Assembly: GCF_036237315.1 (NCBI RefSeq)
Contig: NZ_CP108356.1
Span: forward strand, 8,189,501 to 8,253,500
Source of the DNA: Streptomyces sp. NBC_01351
GTDB lineage: Bacteria; Actinomycetota; Actinomycetes; Streptomycetales; Streptomycetaceae
Length of the DNA stretch: 64,000 nt
Reading direction: 5' to 3'
Shown: one piece after another, positions 62,385 to 64,000 of the stretch
How positions within the stretch are numbered: the stretch's first letter is position 1
How the letters are laid out: each line of letters opens with the position of its first letter
The notes under the pieces: model-generated
Seen by the model: only the letters and a program-made list of their open reading frames with translations
What the model was told of the DNA's origin: nothing
The model's database searches: none
Position numbers and translations under genes: made by a program

Positions 62385-62888
62385 ATGAGCTGGCTTCCCG
62401 ATGACTTCGTCCACCCCGTCCTGGTACCGCTGCCGGGCGGTGGCCATCACCTGCGGCCGATCCGGGAGGCGGACACCCCGCTCGACTATCCGGCTGTGAT
62501 GGGTTCGCGCGAGCGGCTGTGGACCATCTTCGGCCCGGCCTGGGGCTGGCCCGCGGCCACCATGACCTACGAGGCCGACCAGGCCGACCTGTTGCGGCAC
62601 GAGAAGGAGATCGCCGCACACCAGTCCTTCAACTACGCGCTGTTCGACGCGGCGGAGACAGCTCTGCTCGGCTGCGTTTACATCGACCCACCGGAAAGGG
62701 CCGGCGCGGACGGCGAGATCTCCTGGTGGGTGGTGGACGAGCTGGTGGGCAGCAAGGTCGAGCAGGCCCTCGACGCGCTGGTGCCGCAGTGGATCGCCGC
62801 CGACTGGCCGTTCGAGCAGCCGCGCTTCCTCGGCCGCGAGATCTCCTGGTCGGACTGGCTCGCCCTGCCGGAGCATCCGGACACGTAA
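62385..62888 (+). CDS. GNAT-family N-acetyltransferase
   Basis: 167 residues from ATG 62385 (MSWLPDDFVHPVLVPLPGGH is approximated by MSWLPDDFVHPVLVPLPGGG). LRPIREADTPLDYPAVMGSR is the first helix region; FNYALFDAAETALLGCVYID and DGEISWWVVDELVGSKVEQA are the GNAT strands and acetyl-CoA-side helix, although the usual Q/RxxGxG loop is altered to VVDELVGSKVE. It may be a divergent acetyltransferase or a non-catalytic relative. Directly repeated sequences flank the gene at 62260 and 62918. Confidence 0.8.
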   Translation: MSWLPDDFVHPVLVPLPGGGHHLRPIREADTPLDYPAVMGSRERLWTIFGPAWGWPAATMTYEADQADLLRHEKEIAAHQSFNYALFDAAETALLGCVYIDPPERAGADGEISWWVVDELVGSKVEQALDALVPQWIAADWPFEQPRFLGREISWSDWLALPEHPDT

Positions 62889-62917
62889 GTGGTTGTTGCC
62901 CGTACCGATCTCGAAGG

Positions 62918-62949
62918 CTGTCGATCGAACGGAAGTCTCGATCGGGTGA
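62918..62949 (+). repeat. Direct repeat copy 2 flanking GNAT gene
   Basis: Second copy of the 32-base repeat, 30 bases after the GNAT stop codon and 658 bases from copy 1. Here the open reading before the TGA is VPISKAVDRTEVSIG. Confidence 0.75.
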
Positions 62950-63138
62950 CTGCGGCGGTTTCCGCGCGTGAAAGCAGGGCCTCCAGGTAGCTCGGGGGTG
63001 CGATCCCATTCCGAGTGGTTCCCGGATGCCCTGTTGTCTTTGTTGAACGTGCCCGAGCATGTTGACTTCAACCCGCCCGCCGTGTCGTGCGATTGCCTCG
63101 CGCACGTGTACGGCAACACGGCCGACCATCCGGACCGG

Positions 63139-64000
63139 GTGCGCCGGTATCCGTCGGACATGACGGACGCGGAGTGGGCGGCCGTCCGGCCGTTGCTGCC
63201 GGTGCCGGCCTGGTTCCAGGGGCGGGATGGACGGCCCGAGGGCTGCTGCCACCGGCAGCTGTTGGACGCGATCCGCTACCTGGTCGCGGGCGGGAGCTCG
63301 TGGCGGGCGATGCCCGCGGACTTCCCCGCATGGGCCGGGTCTACGCCTTCTTCCGCCGCTGGCGCGAGCACGGGCTGATCGCCGAGTTCCACGACCGGCT
63401 GCGCGGGACGGTCCGTGAGCGCGAGGGCCGCGAGGCGAGCCCACTGCGGGGATCATCGACGCGCAGTCGGTGCGGGCCGCCGCGACGGCGCCGGCCGCCT
63501 CACGCGGCTACGACGGCGGGAAGAAGGTGCCGGGCCGCAAGCGGCACATCGTGACCGACACCCTCGGCCTGCTCCTGGCCGTCGCGGTCACGGCTGCGAA
63601 CATCGGCGACCGGGACGCCGCGACGGGCCTGCTGATGCGGCTGCGCCGTCTGCACCGCGACATCACCCTCGTGTGGGCCGACGGCGGCTACACCGGCTCC
63701 CTCGTCGGCTGGTGCCGGGACAAACTCGCCCTGACCTTGGAGATCGTCAAACGCAGCGACGACATGGCAGGGTTCGTGGTACTGCCGAGGCGGTGGGTGG
63801 CAGAGCGCACGTTCGCGTGGTTGATGAACTCCCGCCGTCTGGCCCGGGACTACGAGACCCTGCCCGCCACCAGCGAGGCGATGATCCGGTGGCCGATCGT
63901 CACGCGGATGAGCCGGCGTCTGGGACGGCCACGGTCCGCCGGCCGGCACTGCACGCCCCCGACGCCTCCAGGAGGAGCCACCCGCGCTCCGCCAGGCGCC
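63139..64000 (+). mobile_element. IS5-family transposase, frameshifted, runs off right edge
   Basis: Frame 1 from GTG 63139 / ATG 63160: MTDAEWAAVRPLLPVPAWFQ, LLDAIRYLVAGGSSWRAMPA, DFPAW. A shift near 63335 leads to GRVYAFFRRWREHGLIAEFH; a second near 63445 leads to IIDAQSVRAAATAPAASRGY, GRKRHIVTDTLGLLLAVAVT, WADGGYTG, VAERTFAWLMNSRRLARDYE, the full DDE core (D, D, E) of an IS5-group transposase. No stop occurs before the window end. Two shifts rule out ordinary programmed frameshifting, so the copy is probably dead or the sequence has errors here. Confidence 0.75.

Noticed and set aside
1..64000. CRISPR arrays, tRNA or rRNA genes
   Set aside because: I saw no regularly spaced repeat array, no tRNA cloverleaf with a CCA-compatible end and no rRNA-like conserved blocks, although a tRNA scan was not possible by eye over every base.

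Overview
The window is a piece of a high-GC actinomycete chromosome, almost certainly Streptomyces or a close relative. The evidence is strong G/C bias at third codon positions, frequent GTG starts, ATGA/GTGA gene overlaps, an SsgA-family sporulation protein, RsbW/SpoIIE/STAS partner-switching proteins around a sigma-B-type factor, and DUF1206, DUF5996 and DUF6296-like families. The density of transposase fragments, pseudogenes and orphan immunity-type genes suggests a chromosome-arm or genomic-island context. I saw no rRNA, tRNA or CRISPR array.

1-20,400 is accessory DNA. A CHAT (caspase-like) protein runs off the left edge. It is followed by a scrapyard of transposase and acetyltransferase fragments, a VOC protein, an NTF2-like protein, a 5'-truncated RHS protein with a C-terminal toxin-like tip and an adjacent immunity-like gene, a membrane protein divergent from a NarL-type two-component pair, a complete IS5-family element, further IS5 debris, SMI1/KNR4 and DUF5996 proteins, a UBP zinc-finger gene interrupted by TGA, a divergent FMN-reductase/MarR pair with a clear operator palindrome, a TPR remnant and a sigma-factor remnant.

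20,400-38,500 is a signalling block: a type II NADH dehydrogenase, then RsbW-like kinases, a MEDS/ATPase protein, two STAS proteins, a sigma-B/F/G-type sigma factor, a very large HAMP-repeat hybrid histidine kinase and an ANTAR-GAF-PAS-SpoIIE phosphatase. Together they look like one partner-switching stress network. It continues with a PAP2-diacylglycerol kinase fusion, an SsgA-like protein, a further RsbW-like paralogue and a YihY/BrkB membrane protein.

38,500-41,340 is another transposon graveyard (IS21, IS1634, IS481-type fragments) that has damaged two exported or membrane-anchored proteins. 41,336-44,950 is a compact lipid pathway: a UbiA-like prenyltransferase divergent from a type III PKS, an isoprenylcysteine methyltransferase-like enzyme and a flavin hydroxylase, the gene order of phenolic-lipid (srsABC-type) loci.

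45,495-56,995 is the most distinctive block. It resembles the mycobacterial aftD neighbourhood: an AftD-like arabinofuranosyltransferase of 1368 residues, a GT4 glycosyltransferase, a methyltransferase, a condensation-domain acyltransferase, an EamA transporter, a Trm112-like protein, a DUF3068 protein, a 48-residue exported peptide and a PucR-type regulator. The five-gene core overlaps end to start. It probably builds or modifies an envelope glycan or glycolipid.

57,000-64,000 is again broken: a frameshifted STAS gene cut by an IS21 fragment, an unknown conserved-looking protein, an integrase tail, a LuxR tail, an intact secreted tripeptidyl-aminopeptidase-type hydrolase, DUF3592 debris, a GNAT gene flanked by imperfect direct repeats, and a frameshifted IS5 transposase running off the right edge.
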